NCBI RefSeq assembly: GCF_000482465.1
Contig: NZ_KI519426.1
Location: 1 to 64,000 of the forward strand
Length of the DNA: 64,000 bases
DNA from: Runella limosa DSM 17973
GTDB taxonomy: Bacteria > Bacteroidota > Bacteroidia > Cytophagales > Spirosomataceae
Reading direction: 5' to 3'
The position numbers and the translations under genes were made by a program. Below, in pieces: positions 33,717-42,746 of the stretch; positions within the stretch are counted from its first letter, which is position 1, and each line of letters starts with the position of its first letter. Below the pieces are notes generated by a model. It searched no databases, had not been told where the DNA came from, and worked only from the letters and a program-made list of their open reading frames with translations.

Positions 33717-34919
33717 TTATTTGGATACCGCCCAAGGGCTATTTTTTGAATTTCTTTCGATTTTGTCCAGCAAAAAGTAGAAGTTTCTACCCCATAATTT
33801 TCGGATGTCCGACTCCGAATAACCTCTTTTTAGTAGCTCACGTGTGATATTTTCTGCTTCCCCTACGTTGGCATAGCCCGTTACGCCACCTCCGTGATTA
33901 AAATCAGAACTGAGGCCAACGTGATCAATACCGATGCGTTTTACGGCATAATCGACCGAATCCAAGTAATCGTCGAGGTTAGCAAACTGCCAACCTTTTC
34001 GGGAGAATTTCAGGTAAGCTTCTTGGAACTTAGCGTAATCGGCTTTGCTCAGTTTGTCGGCGGGGTTTCCGTCACTCGGTTTTAGTCCAAAAGGAGCATA
34101 GACTTGCTTGGCGTATTCTTCCTGATGCGTAGGGTTGTTGGCCATGTAGCTCGAATAGGCCACAATGTGTACCACGCCCCCTTTGTCGGCGATGGCTTTT
34201 AGCTCTTCATCACTCAAGTTGCGGTTAGTGTTCACTTTTCCTTTTACGCCTGAATTGGAGGCGATTACGGGGTGTTTGCTTGCTTCAATGATTTGTAGTG
34301 TGGCCTTGCGGGAAGCCTGCGAAACGTCGATGACAACGCCCAGCTCATTTAGTTTTTTAACGGCTTTGTAGCCTAGCGGTGTTAAGCCTGCCTCTTCGGT
34401 ATCGCCGTAAGCTGCTACGGGGCGCGACGAGCCCGAGAAGGCATTATTGCCGACGTGGTTGAAAGAAAAAATCCGTACGCCTTCGGCATAAAGCTGGTCG
34501 ATAACACTCAGCTCTTTGAACCAAAAAGCATTCTGAAATCCCAAAATAATGCCGTGTTTTTTGCTAAATCCCAGCCGCTCGTAGTCGGGAGAGTTATGGA
34601 CAAATTCTAGTTTTTCGGGGTTTTCTTTTACCCATTGTTTAATGGCCTTTAGTTTTTGGAAAACAATCTTTTGGGCTTCCTCAAAATTGGCTTTGGAGGG
34701 AGCCGACGTCCGTGCCGAAACCGTCAGATTAACAATGTTCAACTTGCCTCTTTCGAGTTTAGGCAAGTCGATTTGGTCTTCTGTTTCGAGGTTGGGATTG
34801 TTGGTTGGACTATTGAAGTCGTCTCGAACATCGGCATGAGCATCAAAGGTGATGATTACCTCATGCAGTGTTTTATAGCCGAGCTCTGAGGGGTTGGTTC
34901 CTAAATGGTTTGTTTGCAT
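33717..34919 (-). CDS. Membrane (renal) dipeptidase family M19
   Basis: 400 residues, no signal peptide. M19 hallmarks: FDAHADVRDDF with metal-binding H28-x-D30, ILGFQNAFWF, VRIFSFNHVGNNAFSGS, GVVIDVSQASRKATLQIIEASKHPVIASNSG (the D-V-S-H-like stretch with Q instead of H at the fourth place), GVVHIVAYSSY, and HVGLSSDFNHGGGV. M19 enzymes hydrolyse dipeptides including D-amino-acid-containing ones. Together with the dioxygenase it forms a two-gene unit between the block B1 operon and the SoxCD group. Substrate is unknown. Confidence 0.88.
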   Translation of the reverse strand: MQTNHLGTNPSELGYKTLHEVIITFDAHADVRDDFNSPTNNPNLETEDQIDLPKLERGKLNIVNLTVSARTSAPSKANFEEAQKIVFQKLKAIKQWVKENPEKLEFVHNSPDYERLGFSKKHGIILGFQNAFWFKELSVIDQLYAEGVRIFSFNHVGNNAFSGSSRPVAAYGDTEEAGLTPLGYKAVKKLNELGVVIDVSQASRKATLQIIEASKHPVIASNSGVKGKVNTNRNLSDEELKAIADKGGVVHIVAYSSYMANNPTHQEEYAKQVYAPFGLKPSDGNPADKLSKADYAKFQEAYLKFSRKGWQFANLDDYLDSVDYAVKRIGIDHVGLSSDFNHGGGVTGYANVGEAENITRELLKRGYSESDIRKLWGRNFYFLLDKIERNSKNSPWAVSK

Positions 34920-35015
34920 AATAAAAATGTTTATATATAGTTTATATAGGATAAGTTGAAATGCGCAAAAACGTTTGTAAATGAGTTAGTACATTGTTAA
35001 TTAACTAGTTTCAAT

Positions 35016-35133
35016 TTTTACCCGCAGAAGCCCGCAGAACAAAATAAACGCAGATTTTCGCAGAAAAGGGCTTTATATTGTCATTAATCAGCGTCATCTG
35101 CGACTTTCAATCAGCGTCAATCTGTGGGTAAAA
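35016..35133 (-). repeat. Dispersed repeat R1, copy 2
   Basis: This copy is inverted relative to 7879-7993. Read on the minus strand it starts TTTTACCCACAGATTGACG and shares ATTGAAAGTCGCAGATGACG, the TATAAAGCCCTTTT centre and the GCTTCTGCGGGTAAAA end with copy 1. It lies between the dipeptidase start and the porin gene end. Confidence 0.75.
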
Positions 35134-35158
35134 CTTAAAAAACTTAGCTAAAAGTGTA

Positions 35159-36406
35159 TTAGCTTTTTCGCGAAAATACCGTTGGATTGATTGAAATCAT
35201 CAAATAACTCCAGATGGGGGTGGAGGTGGTGTTTTGTATCTTTTTCAACAGTAACATACTGGACGTTGGGTCATAGATCGAGAGCCCGTAGTTGAGGTCA
35301 ACGTAAGCGGTAGGTTTATAATTAAAAGAGAAATCAGCTTCGTATCCGAGGTATTTTTTTGCCTGGTTGGCCAAAGGATATTGGCTGTAAAACAAGTGGC
35401 TGTCGAGGCGTAGCTGAAATTTTTTGTTGAGGCGATAAAACAAAAAAAGATAGGGGTTAAACAAACCTTTGTTGGCGACATCGGCGGGAAACTTTGCGTA
35501 AAAGTTCATGTTACCCATAAATTTCCACGCGACACCGTAGGCAATTTCGTACGAATTAGAATAACCATTTTTAACATCGGCGGGATTACCGCTCAGAAGT
35601 TCTGCGCCTACCCTAAACGTAAATTTTTTAAGGGTAGCGCTGACCTCGGGTTGAATGTAATAGGCCCTTACGCGCTGGTTTTGTTGGTTTCGTCCGTATT
35701 GGTAAAAGGCACTGAGCGTAGTATAAACCCCTTTGAGCGTATATTCCAGTCGGCCACCCGAGGCGTAGCGTTTGGCATTAAAATAGGTTTTGTCAAAGAG
35801 CTCTGCCGAATTGATGAGGGTGTAAGTGAGTTGCTGGTAAGTACCTTTGAGTTGATGCACCAACAAATACTGGTACTTGTGAGAAGCAACGGGCGAATAA
35901 CTGGACTCGAATCGGTGGCCGTAATCTCGCGTAAAAAAGGTAGCAAAATCGGTTCTGAAAGCACGAGTAACGTACTGAAAACGAATGCCTTCATGCGAAC
36001 GATTTTGCTGCGACCAAGGAGCGGCCGAAAACATTCGCCCGTTGTCTAACTGAAAGTTTTGACGACCGATAATGGCCGAAAAATGCTTCCCAACCTTTGG
36101 TTCAATGTACAATTCGTTAAAATTGACACTGCCTACCTGTGAGCCAATGCCATTTTTCAAGAACAAATGGATTTCCTGAAAGGAGATTCTGAGGTTGAGG
36201 TTTTTTCGTACGTTGCTTATGTTTAGCCTGTTGCGCTGGCTGATGAATGTCGTTGGGTCATAGTTTTCCTCCGAAGAAAGTCGATAGTTTTCTTTAAATT
36301 CCAAACGGGGACGTATCTCTACGTTGACCGAAAGATCGTTTTTTACCGAATCTTGGGCGGGAGATTGAATCATCAGTAAGGCAGAAACAAAGGCTAGGAA
36401 AGGCAT
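35159..36406 (-). CDS. Outer-membrane beta-barrel, alginate-export/porin-like
   Basis: 415 residues. Short signal peptide (MPFLAFVSALLMIQSPAQ) followed by an extended strand-rich barrel: NVEIRPRLEFKENYR, then FISQRNRLNISNVRKNLNLRISFQEIHLF, VNFNELYIEPKVGKHFSAIIGRQNFQLDNGRMF and many aromatic-ended strands to the C-terminus. The RNRLNIS/GRQxxxxDxGR pattern is that of alginate-export (AlgE-like) and related porins. It directly follows the SoxC-like gene (34 bp) and could be the exit or entry pore for an anion. No specific substrate can be given. Confidence 0.7.
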   Translation of the reverse strand: MPFLAFVSALLMIQSPAQDSVKNDLSVNVEIRPRLEFKENYRLSSEENYDPTTFISQRNRLNISNVRKNLNLRISFQEIHLFLKNGIGSQVGSVNFNELYIEPKVGKHFSAIIGRQNFQLDNGRMFSAAPWSQQNRSHEGIRFQYVTRAFRTDFATFFTRDYGHRFESSYSPVASHKYQYLLVHQLKGTYQQLTYTLINSAELFDKTYFNAKRYASGGRLEYTLKGVYTTLSAFYQYGRNQQNQRVRAYYIQPEVSATLKKFTFRVGAELLSGNPADVKNGYSNSYEIAYGVAWKFMGNMNFYAKFPADVANKGLFNPYLFLFYRLNKKFQLRLDSHLFYSQYPLANQAKKYLGYEADFSFNYKPTAYVDLNYGLSIYDPTSSMLLLKKIQNTTSTPIWSYLMISINPTVFSRKS

Positions 36407-36439
36407 TTTGGGGAGTTAAAAATTGGGGCAAATTTGGAT

Positions 36440-37678
36440 TTACTTCTCAGGTTTATGCAGTACGGAGCCATCAGGCTTAATTTGCCACGAGGCAATGGGG
36501 TTGAAATGATAGCCTCCGTCGGCTCCTCGGGCGGCAATGAGCTGCTGGTACGTAGGCTGAACATACCCCGTTTCGTCCGTCACGCGACTCATGATTTCGG
36601 TGGCGTCGCCTTTCCATTCCCATAAATATCGAAACTGAACGTGAGCTTTGTCCAAAATGGGTTCTTGCAGTCGGGCGAGCTGCCAAGTTTTACCAGCATT
36701 GGTACTCACTTCTACTTGGACTACTTTGCCGCGTCCGCTCCACGCCAATCCTCTGATTTCGACCCAGCCTCGCTCAATGTGCTGAGGGTAAGAAGGATAG
36801 GTGATGATGGAACGAGCGTCGATGTCAAAGCTAAATTGTCGAACTTTGCCGTTGACACTTTCGGTATATTTAGAGGTTTCTTCACGGGTCATGAACGGGG
36901 CGTCTGACAGTTCGAGGCGACGTAACCACTTTACGCTGGTGTTGCCTTCCCAACCAGGCAAAAACAGCCGAACGGGGTACCCTTGCTCGGGGCGAAGGGC
37001 TTCGCCGTTTTGGGCGTAAGCAATAATGGCATCGTCCCACCCTTTTTTGATGGGAATGCTGCGGGTCATTACGGCAGCATCACCTCCCTCGGCCAGAAAC
37101 CACGAGGCGTTGGGTTTTACCCCAACTTCCCGAAACAAGGTCGAAAGTTTTACTCCTGTCCACTCACTTTGGCTGGTGAGCCCGCAAATTTCTTGGGGAG
37201 TCAGGGTTTCTTTGCCCGTGCGGTAGTTGCCCGAACATTCCAAAAAAGCAATGCGGGATACCGATGGAAAGCGTTTTAGGTCCGAAATTTTAAACACCAA
37301 CGGTTTTTCTACCAGCCCGTGAATCAGTAATTCGTGTTTATGGGGGGCAATGGCAGGTACGCCCGCGTGGTGCCGCTCAAAGTGCAGATCGGAAGGGGTA
37401 ATCATTCCGTAAAAATCCTGCAAAGGAGAGCGAGAAGATATATCGGAAGGTTTTTTGACCACCTTCTCAAACGATGAACGCGTGCCTACTTCGCCCGCCA
37501 AGGTGCCTACTACTTTGGTGGGGTCGTCGGGTACATCGCTTACTGTAATGGCTTGTTGGATGTTTTTGCCTTGGGCGGTTTGAACGATGGCAACGGCGGC
37601 AGTCGCTGCCCCGCCTAATAATTTTCGTCGGCTAAATTTGGGGGCAATTTGCCCGATTTCAATGAGTTTATTTTTCAT
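36440..37678 (-). CDS. soxC: SoxC-like molybdopterin sulfite dehydrogenase
   Basis: 412 residues. A twin-arginine-type signal (KFSRRKLLGGAATAAVAI, Arg17-Arg18) predicts export of the folded cofactor-loaded protein. The sulfite-oxidase fold shows HKHELLIHGLVEKPLVFKISDLKRFP, the molybdenum-ligand Cys148 in AFLECSGNYRTG, and GYPVRLFLPGWEGNTSVKWLRRLEL, followed by the dimerisation domain (GRGKVVQVEVSTNAGKTW). SoxC oxidises sulfite or sulfane sulfur and hands electrons to the cytochrome SoxD, whose homologue is encoded 2 bp upstream. No soxXYZAB genes are present, so I infer stand-alone periplasmic sulfite oxidation rather than thiosulfate oxidation. Confidence 0.88.
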   Translation of the reverse strand: MKNKLIEIGQIAPKFSRRKLLGGAATAAVAIVQTAQGKNIQQAITVSDVPDDPTKVVGTLAGEVGTRSSFEKVVKKPSDISSRSPLQDFYGMITPSDLHFERHHAGVPAIAPHKHELLIHGLVEKPLVFKISDLKRFPSVSRIAFLECSGNYRTGKETLTPQEICGLTSQSEWTGVKLSTLFREVGVKPNASWFLAEGGDAAVMTRSIPIKKGWDDAIIAYAQNGEALRPEQGYPVRLFLPGWEGNTSVKWLRRLELSDAPFMTREETSKYTESVNGKVRQFSFDIDARSIITYPSYPQHIERGWVEIRGLAWSGRGKVVQVEVSTNAGKTWQLARLQEPILDKAHVQFRYLWEWKGDATEIMSRVTDETGYVQPTYQQLIAARGADGGYHFNPIASWQIKPDGSVLHKPEK

Positions 37679-37680
37679 CG

Positions 37681-38289
37681 TTATTTGATTTCGGGGCCAC
37701 CTTTGCGGTCGTCTGGAATGAATGATTTTTGGGCAGGCATGACTACTTTAGGCAGACTTGTGGCGTCGATGACCGTCGTCTCGTCGATAATTTTGTTGGC
37801 ATGAAGCAAATACGCCGTTAAGTGATAGACTTCTTCGTTGGTGAGCGAACCAGGAGCGTTGAAAGGCATGGCGCGGCGCACGTAGTCAAAAATGGTGGTA
37901 GCATACGGCCAATAATTGCCAATGGTTCGCTCGGAGCGTTTGCCAGCGGCGGGCACCGACGTGACCAACGAACCGTTTGGGCCTCCCACGCCGCCTACGC
38001 CGTGGCAAGGGGTGCATTTTGCTTCAAAGATGGATTTGCCTTTGGTAGAAATTCCCGAACCCGTTGGCAGGCCCTTCCCGTCAGGGCGAACGTCGATGTC
38101 TAGTTTTTTGATTTCATCGGGAGTCGCGGCTCTACCTAAGCCGAACGAACGCGGAAAATGAGCGGTATCCGACGGCATATTTTGGGGGGAAAGTTGGGTG
38201 GGGGTATCAGCGCGAAAAACTCCCAAAGTTGGAATCAACAATGGGAGTAATACAACGGTCAAGAGTACCCTGCTTAGAGTGTGGGGCAT
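37681..38289 (-). CDS. SoxD-like cytochrome c subunit
   Basis: 202 residues from MPHTLSRVLLTVVLLPLLIP at 38289; the open frame extends upstream to 38400 but that part overlaps the DUF1684 gene. Signal peptide, then FGLGRAATPDEIKKLDIDVRPDGKGLPTGSG, the CxxCH heme motif CTPCH (Cys92, Cys95, His96), GNYWPYATTIFDYVRRAMPFNAPGSLTNEEVYHLTAYLLHAN and LPKVVMPAQKSFIP. This follows the single-heme part of SoxD closely. It would take electrons from the SoxC-like subunit in the periplasm. The second heme domain of some SoxD proteins is absent. Confidence 0.85.
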   Translation of the reverse strand: MPHTLSRVLLTVVLLPLLIPTLGVFRADTPTQLSPQNMPSDTAHFPRSFGLGRAATPDEIKKLDIDVRPDGKGLPTGSGISTKGKSIFEAKCTPCHGVGGVGGPNGSLVTSVPAAGKRSERTIGNYWPYATTIFDYVRRAMPFNAPGSLTNEEVYHLTAYLLHANKIIDETTVIDATSLPKVVMPAQKSFIPDDRKGGPEIK

Positions 38290-38300
38290 TTTTTTAGTGT

Positions 38301-39182
38301 TTAGTGATCTCCGTGGTACTTTTCGCCCGCTTTGATGGCTACCTGTAGCCGATTTTCTTTGGTGGGCAACGGGCAAGTAGCGTAGGGGGTAAAAGCACAA
38401 GGAGGATTATAAGCTTTGTTAAAATCAATGTACGTATATCCTTCAGCGTCGGGAGCAGGCGCGTCCAAGAAACGTCCGCCACCGTAAGTATCGTGTTTGT
38501 TGGTCAAATCTCCAAACACAAAGTGAGGACGTTCTTTCGACCCTACTGACTCAAGGCTATATTCTTTGCCATCAATCGTGAAAACAAATTTGCCAGGGGA
38601 AGCTTGCTCGTACGCCCGTCCAGTGATGTCTAAAATGGTAAGTTTTTTACCTTCCGTCGGAATAAATTTCGCTTTTACTTTCCAATCTGTCGTAATAGGA
38701 AAGGTTTCGATGCCTTTGAATTCTTTGACGTACGTTCCTTCCAAATCGCGCAAACGAATGGCAAATTTATCGCCTCGTTGGATGATAAACCAGCGTAACG
38801 TTTTGTGTTTCAGTACTGTAGGTTTGCCTTGGTAAGGAAATAAGTCGGCGGATGAAACGGCTTGCTCGCCCAACTGTACGGCAACTTGCGGGGCGGCCTC
38901 GAACGTAACTTTTCCATTTTTCAGAATCACTTTACCCAAAAACGCATCGCTGTGGTCTGAGGGGAAAACGATGCTATTTTTTTCGTTTCCGCCAATGGTA
39001 TTTTCGCCCTCTTTTAGCCAAAAAAGACCCGCTAAATTGAGCCAACCTTCTTCAGCTTTTAGGCTTTCGATGCGTTTTTGGTGCCACGATTTAATCTCGG
39101 CTTCGTGGGGGGTATCACTACGGAAAGCCAACAGGCTTACTCCCAACAGGAGGGCGCCTACAAACGTCACGGGTGTTTTCAT
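38301..39182 (-). CDS. DUF1684 domain protein, exported
   Basis: 293 residues with a signal peptide (MKTPVTFVGALLLGVSLLAF). The DUF1684 pattern is complete: SWHQKRIESLKAEEGWLNLAGLFWLKEGENTIG near 32-64, RWFIIQRGDKFAIRLRDLEG, and the C-terminal YTYIDFNKAYNPPCAFTPYATCPLPTKENRLQVAIKAGEKYHG. The family is common in Bacteroidota and Actinomycetota with no proven function. It stands between the TPR gene (50 bp) and the cytochrome gene (12 bp), so it likely belongs to the sulfite dehydrogenase operon. Confidence 0.85.
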   Translation of the reverse strand: MKTPVTFVGALLLGVSLLAFRSDTPHEAEIKSWHQKRIESLKAEEGWLNLAGLFWLKEGENTIGGNEKNSIVFPSDHSDAFLGKVILKNGKVTFEAAPQVAVQLGEQAVSSADLFPYQGKPTVLKHKTLRWFIIQRGDKFAIRLRDLEGTYVKEFKGIETFPITTDWKVKAKFIPTEGKKLTILDITGRAYEQASPGKFVFTIDGKEYSLESVGSKERPHFVFGDLTNKHDTYGGGRFLDAPAPDAEGYTYIDFNKAYNPPCAFTPYATCPLPTKENRLQVAIKAGEKYHGDH

Positions 39183-39231
39183 CTTTTTGTTTTTGTTTAA
39201 ATGAATGTATTGATTTTCAGTAACTTGGTTG

Positions 39232-40980
39232 CTAGAGTGGAAACAGCCCTTTGGCCCCCTGTGGGGTTACAGACTGCAAAAGTTTGGCATATTCATTGGC
39301 CTTGGTTTGGTCTCCTTTTTGCTTAAATACTTTGTACAAACCCCAGTAGCCGTTGGCCGAATTGGGATGTTGTTGTAACAGTTCTTCGTAGGCTTCCACG
39401 GCTTTCGAGTATTGTTTGGCTTTGAGGTGGGCCTCGGCCAAACTGATCAGCACTGGGCGGGCATACGAAGGCGGTTCGCTGTAGCCCAACTCATCTTCTT
39501 TTTGTTTGGCTTTTTTGAGCAATGCGATGGCTTCGACGTAGTTATTTTCGGCACTTTGGATAACGCCTTGCAATTCCAAGGAAGCTACGTTTAGGTCGTT
39601 GACCCGCCGTGTATTGATGATGTCTTTGGCATCAGATTGGTTGGCATTGCGCCAAAGCAAGGCATCAAGGGCATTTTGGTGGTTTTTCGCCGTTGCAATG
39701 TCCCCTTTTTTTACGGCATCCATCCCCGTTGCAAAATGAAACAACGCTTGTTTGTAGGCAATGGCTTTGGGCGTAAACAAACTGTCTTTATCCAGCTGAA
39801 TTGCCGCTAGTTTTTGGGCGGCACGGTCATAAAATCCAAAACAAATTTCCATTTTGGCGGGCGCAATGACGCCTTGGTAGAAAAAACGACCTTCGTACTT
39901 GCGTTTCCGCTCTTTGGTCGCGGGCATATTTTTGAGTTTTTCGGCGTAATAAAGGGCCGTATTGTAGCGCCCGTCTTCGGCGCAGCTTGACAGTAAATAA
40001 TTGATGTTGTGGATGTAATTCCAGTTGTCAACCTCAGGGATAGTTTGTTGCTTCATGTAAGCCGAATCGACTTTGACCGCCGCCACAAACGACTCAAACG
40101 CTTTTCGATAATCGCCTACTTTGTAATAAACATGACCTGGCATGTGAACCATGTGCCCCGAGTTGGGAGCTAGTTTAGGAAGTTTGGCGGCACTTTCTAG
40201 CGCTTCGGCAGGACAACAGTTTTCTTTGAGGTGAATCCAATAATGGTGCGCTGCGGCATTTTCTGGGTGCGAACGGAGGAGGTCTTTGAGTAAATATTCA
40301 GCGTAAATTTGTCCATCGCGCGGATTCAATTTTGCGTCGTAGCCACCCATCTTGCTTAGGGCCAAAAAGAGTTTTGCGTCCACATCTTGCGGATGCTTGT
40401 GGACAATCAATTCAAGTTTTTTCTGGTAGCCTGCTTTTCCTCCCTCTGCCTCCGAATCACGGGCTAAAATGGCGTCGGCGTAGAGTTTTTCGCGCTCGGT
40501 AGCTTTCTCTTTCAGCGCTTTGAGTTTACGAATCGCCAGTTTTTGGTCATTTTTAAAATCATCTCCTTCAATGGCTCCAATGGCGCTGTATAATCCATAA
40601 TAAGGCATGATCGCCGTTGAGTCGTACCGAATCGCTTCTTTGAAAGCTCGGTACGCTTCGAAATCCCAAAAACAATGCAAGAGCTCAATCCCTTGGTTGA
40701 AAAAGAATTGGGTTTCGTTGGAGGCCGTCGTAATCGGAAAGTTGGTTGTCCCAATCCCGTTTAATTTTTGAGGAGCGGGCAAATGGTGAACGAATACGGT
40801 TTCTTTACGGTGTTCTTGAATGTGATTTAAGTGGTCGTGGCTGGCGCCGTCGTGAGCTTCGTGGGTAGGCTGGGTGTGGGTGCTGTGCTCGCCCGACTCC
40901 CCTGCACGCGTGCGCTGTGCGTGGGTGTTGGCACTAATCACAAGAAAGCCTAACGCAATGATAGGGCGGATAAATGACAT
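39232..40980 (-). CDS. Exported TPR protein with histidine-rich segments
   Basis: About 582 residues from MSFIRPIIALGFLVISANTHAQ at 40980; an in-frame start at 41007 would place nine residues before the signal. After cleavage there is a His-rich stretch (THTQPTHEAHDGASHDHLNHIQEH, split here from its neighbours) that could bind metal. TPR-type helix pairs follow, with a central HHYWIHL and the repeated-histidine GHMVHMPGHVYYKVGDY, and C-terminal repeats YSKAVEAYEELLQQHPNSANGYWGLYKVFKQKGD. This type of TPR protein is often encoded near respiratory or sulfur genes, function unknown. Fifth gene after susC at 45920 in the same direction. Confidence 0.75.
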   Translation of the reverse strand: MSFIRPIIALGFLVISANTHAQRTRAGESGEHSTHTQPTHEAHDGASHDHLNHIQEHRKETVFVHHLPAPQKLNGIGTTNFPITTASNETQFFFNQGIELLHCFWDFEAYRAFKEAIRYDSTAIMPYYGLYSAIGAIEGDDFKNDQKLAIRKLKALKEKATEREKLYADAILARDSEAEGGKAGYQKKLELIVHKHPQDVDAKLFLALSKMGGYDAKLNPRDGQIYAEYLLKDLLRSHPENAAAHHYWIHLKENCCPAEALESAAKLPKLAPNSGHMVHMPGHVYYKVGDYRKAFESFVAAVKVDSAYMKQQTIPEVDNWNYIHNINYLLSSCAEDGRYNTALYYAEKLKNMPATKERKRKYEGRFFYQGVIAPAKMEICFGFYDRAAQKLAAIQLDKDSLFTPKAIAYKQALFHFATGMDAVKKGDIATAKNHQNALDALLWRNANQSDAKDIINTRRVNDLNVASLELQGVIQSAENNYVEAIALLKKAKQKEDELGYSEPPSYARPVLISLAEAHLKAKQYSKAVEAYEELLQQHPNSANGYWGLYKVFKQKGDQTKANEYAKLLQSVTPQGAKGLFPL

Positions 40981-41044
40981 AATTTGAGAGGATAAACAGT
41001 GGTACAACTCAGTGTACCACTGTAACTAATACATGGTTATGATA

Positions 41045-42505
41045 TCAATCCAACAAAAGCTTGTTTGTCACAATCTCCACGTTAGGGAGTGGAAATGTGT
41101 AATTGGCATCGGTAGGTTTTACTTCGGGGGCGCTCAAGGCACTGCTCGACTTGGCAGGGAGAGGCAGCAAGTTGCGTAGTAAATCATTTGAACGGAAGCC
41201 TTCGCCCAACAGCTCGATGCGGCGTTCTTTTAAAATGGTGTTGACCAAAGCCGTTTGCGTACCAATCGCGCTCTGAGGGAATACATAGCTGGCGTCCGAG
41301 CGGTTACGCACGGCTTTCAAAAGCTCAACGGCTTTGGTCAAATCGCCCGTGCGAGCGGCGGCTTCGGCGTAGTTAAGCAACACTTCTGAATAGCGAATAA
41401 TCGGCATATAATCCAAGAAAGGTGAAGGCTTGTTGTATTTGGTAAGAAACTGAAGCCCCGACGCCGTCCGCGCAAACGTGCGACGAAGGTCGGCAGTGCG
41501 CCACTCGGTTTCTCCCCAAATTCCGTTGGGATTGAGGTTGTATTCCGAATTGGCGTTAAAGACGTACGGGAACGACGACTGTCCACCAACGTTGTCCAAA
41601 TCCGTCATCGGCACCGACAGGATAGATTCGGTCGAGGTATAGTTGGTAGTAAAAATCTCGACGATGTTTTGAAGCTTATGATTAACGCCCGAAGCTGCCG
41701 CGTAAGGAGCCGTTTCAGAAACAATTTTCTTGGCTTCTTCAATCACTTTGGCGTAGTTGCCGCTGTTGAGATACACCCGCGTTTTGAGCGCGATGGCCGT
41801 GTTGCGGTGCGCGCGAGTTGTATTGAGGAGGGCTGTGGCGTGGTTCAAGGGCAAATCGGCTTCGGCTTCGTTCAAATCCTTGATAATCTGAGCATAAACT
41901 TCGGCAACGGTGCTACGTTTGAGGTCGTTGTTGTCCGTTGAAGTTTCGGCTTGCAAACGCAGCGGTAACCCCTTTGAAGCGCCTTTGTCTTCGTTGAACG
42001 GACGGGCGTAGAGCGCTACCAGTGAAAAATAACTCAGTGCACGCGTAAATTTAGCTTCGGCAACGTACTGTTTGGTTAGGGTAGCACTTACTTTCGTGGG
42101 GTTATCATTCAACCCTTTGATTAAAATATTGGCATTGTTAATGGCCGTATAAGCTGCCGACCAAAACCCAGCTACGAAGTTTGAACCCGCATTGAGGGTC
42201 TGATTCCACGCTTCATACGCAGTAAAGGTATTGCTGGTGCGGTTGATAAATTCCTCGCCGCGTGCCTCGGTGTAAGTGTAGTAGTTGCCACCGTAAAAAT
42301 TGGCGTTTTTGATGGACTTGTAAATCCCGTTGACTAGTCCCAAGATACGGTCAGGGGTATCAAACGCATTGGCTCCACTGATGGCCGTTTCGGGTTGGGG
42401 ATTGAGCAATTCTTGGTCGTTACACGAGGCCGTTGACAAGACCAATCCTACGCACAATGCGCCAATGATGCCTCTTTTTCCGATGTATTTCTGACTTTTT
42501 TTCAT
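41045..42505 (-). CDS. SusD-like outer-membrane lipoprotein (block B2)
   Basis: 486 residues from MKKSQKYIGKRGIIGALCVG at 42505; a TTG four codons upstream also opens the frame. Lipobox STASC, then NDQELLNPQPETAISGANAFDTPDRILGLVNGIY. SusD-family helices include AEAKFTRALSYFSLVALYARPF and the C-terminal ERRIELLGEGFRSNDLLRNLLPLP. Resembles 27752 in the N- and C-terminal landmarks. The gap to its susC is 241 bp and contains repeat R1, whereas the other three susC-susD gaps here are 15-30 bp. Confidence 0.93.
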   Translation of the reverse strand: MKKSQKYIGKRGIIGALCVGLVLSTASCNDQELLNPQPETAISGANAFDTPDRILGLVNGIYKSIKNANFYGGNYYTYTEARGEEFINRTSNTFTAYEAWNQTLNAGSNFVAGFWSAAYTAINNANILIKGLNDNPTKVSATLTKQYVAEAKFTRALSYFSLVALYARPFNEDKGASKGLPLRLQAETSTDNNDLKRSTVAEVYAQIIKDLNEAEADLPLNHATALLNTTRAHRNTAIALKTRVYLNSGNYAKVIEEAKKIVSETAPYAAASGVNHKLQNIVEIFTTNYTSTESILSVPMTDLDNVGGQSSFPYVFNANSEYNLNPNGIWGETEWRTADLRRTFARTASGLQFLTKYNKPSPFLDYMPIIRYSEVLLNYAEAAARTGDLTKAVELLKAVRNRSDASYVFPQSAIGTQTALVNTILKERRIELLGEGFRSNDLLRNLLPLPAKSSSALSAPEVKPTDANYTFPLPNVEIVTNKLLLD

Positions 42506-42605
42506 TTTTATTTCCAATTGAAGTTGTATAACTATTTGATATGTAAAGTTTTATGGGTAATCAAATAGCAATTAATAGATAACGGTTAATACATTGGTAG
42601 CTAAG

Positions 42606-42728
42606 TTTTACCCGCGGATTAGCGCAGATTAAGAACCGCAGATATTCGCCGATGAGACTAACTTCATTCAGTGCTTTATCAGCTGCAATCTGCGTTTGTA
42701 TTGTTCAGCGGGCTTCTGCGGGTAAAAA
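42606..42728 (+). repeat. Dispersed repeat R1, copy 3, inserted between susC and susD
   Basis: Starts TTTTACCCGCGGATTAGCG and ends GGCTTCTGCGGGTAAAA; shares ends and the AAAATAAAGC flank with copy 1 (7879) though the centre has diverged. It separates a susC gene from its susD and may form a stem-loop in their shared mRNA. Confidence 0.7.
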
Positions 42729-42746
42729 ATAAAGCCATTTCCCTGC

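Noticed and set aside
38290-38400. Longer N-terminus for the SoxD-like cytochrome.
   Set aside because: It would overlap the DUF1684 gene by 100 bp and place a basic stretch ahead of a proper signal peptide at 38289.
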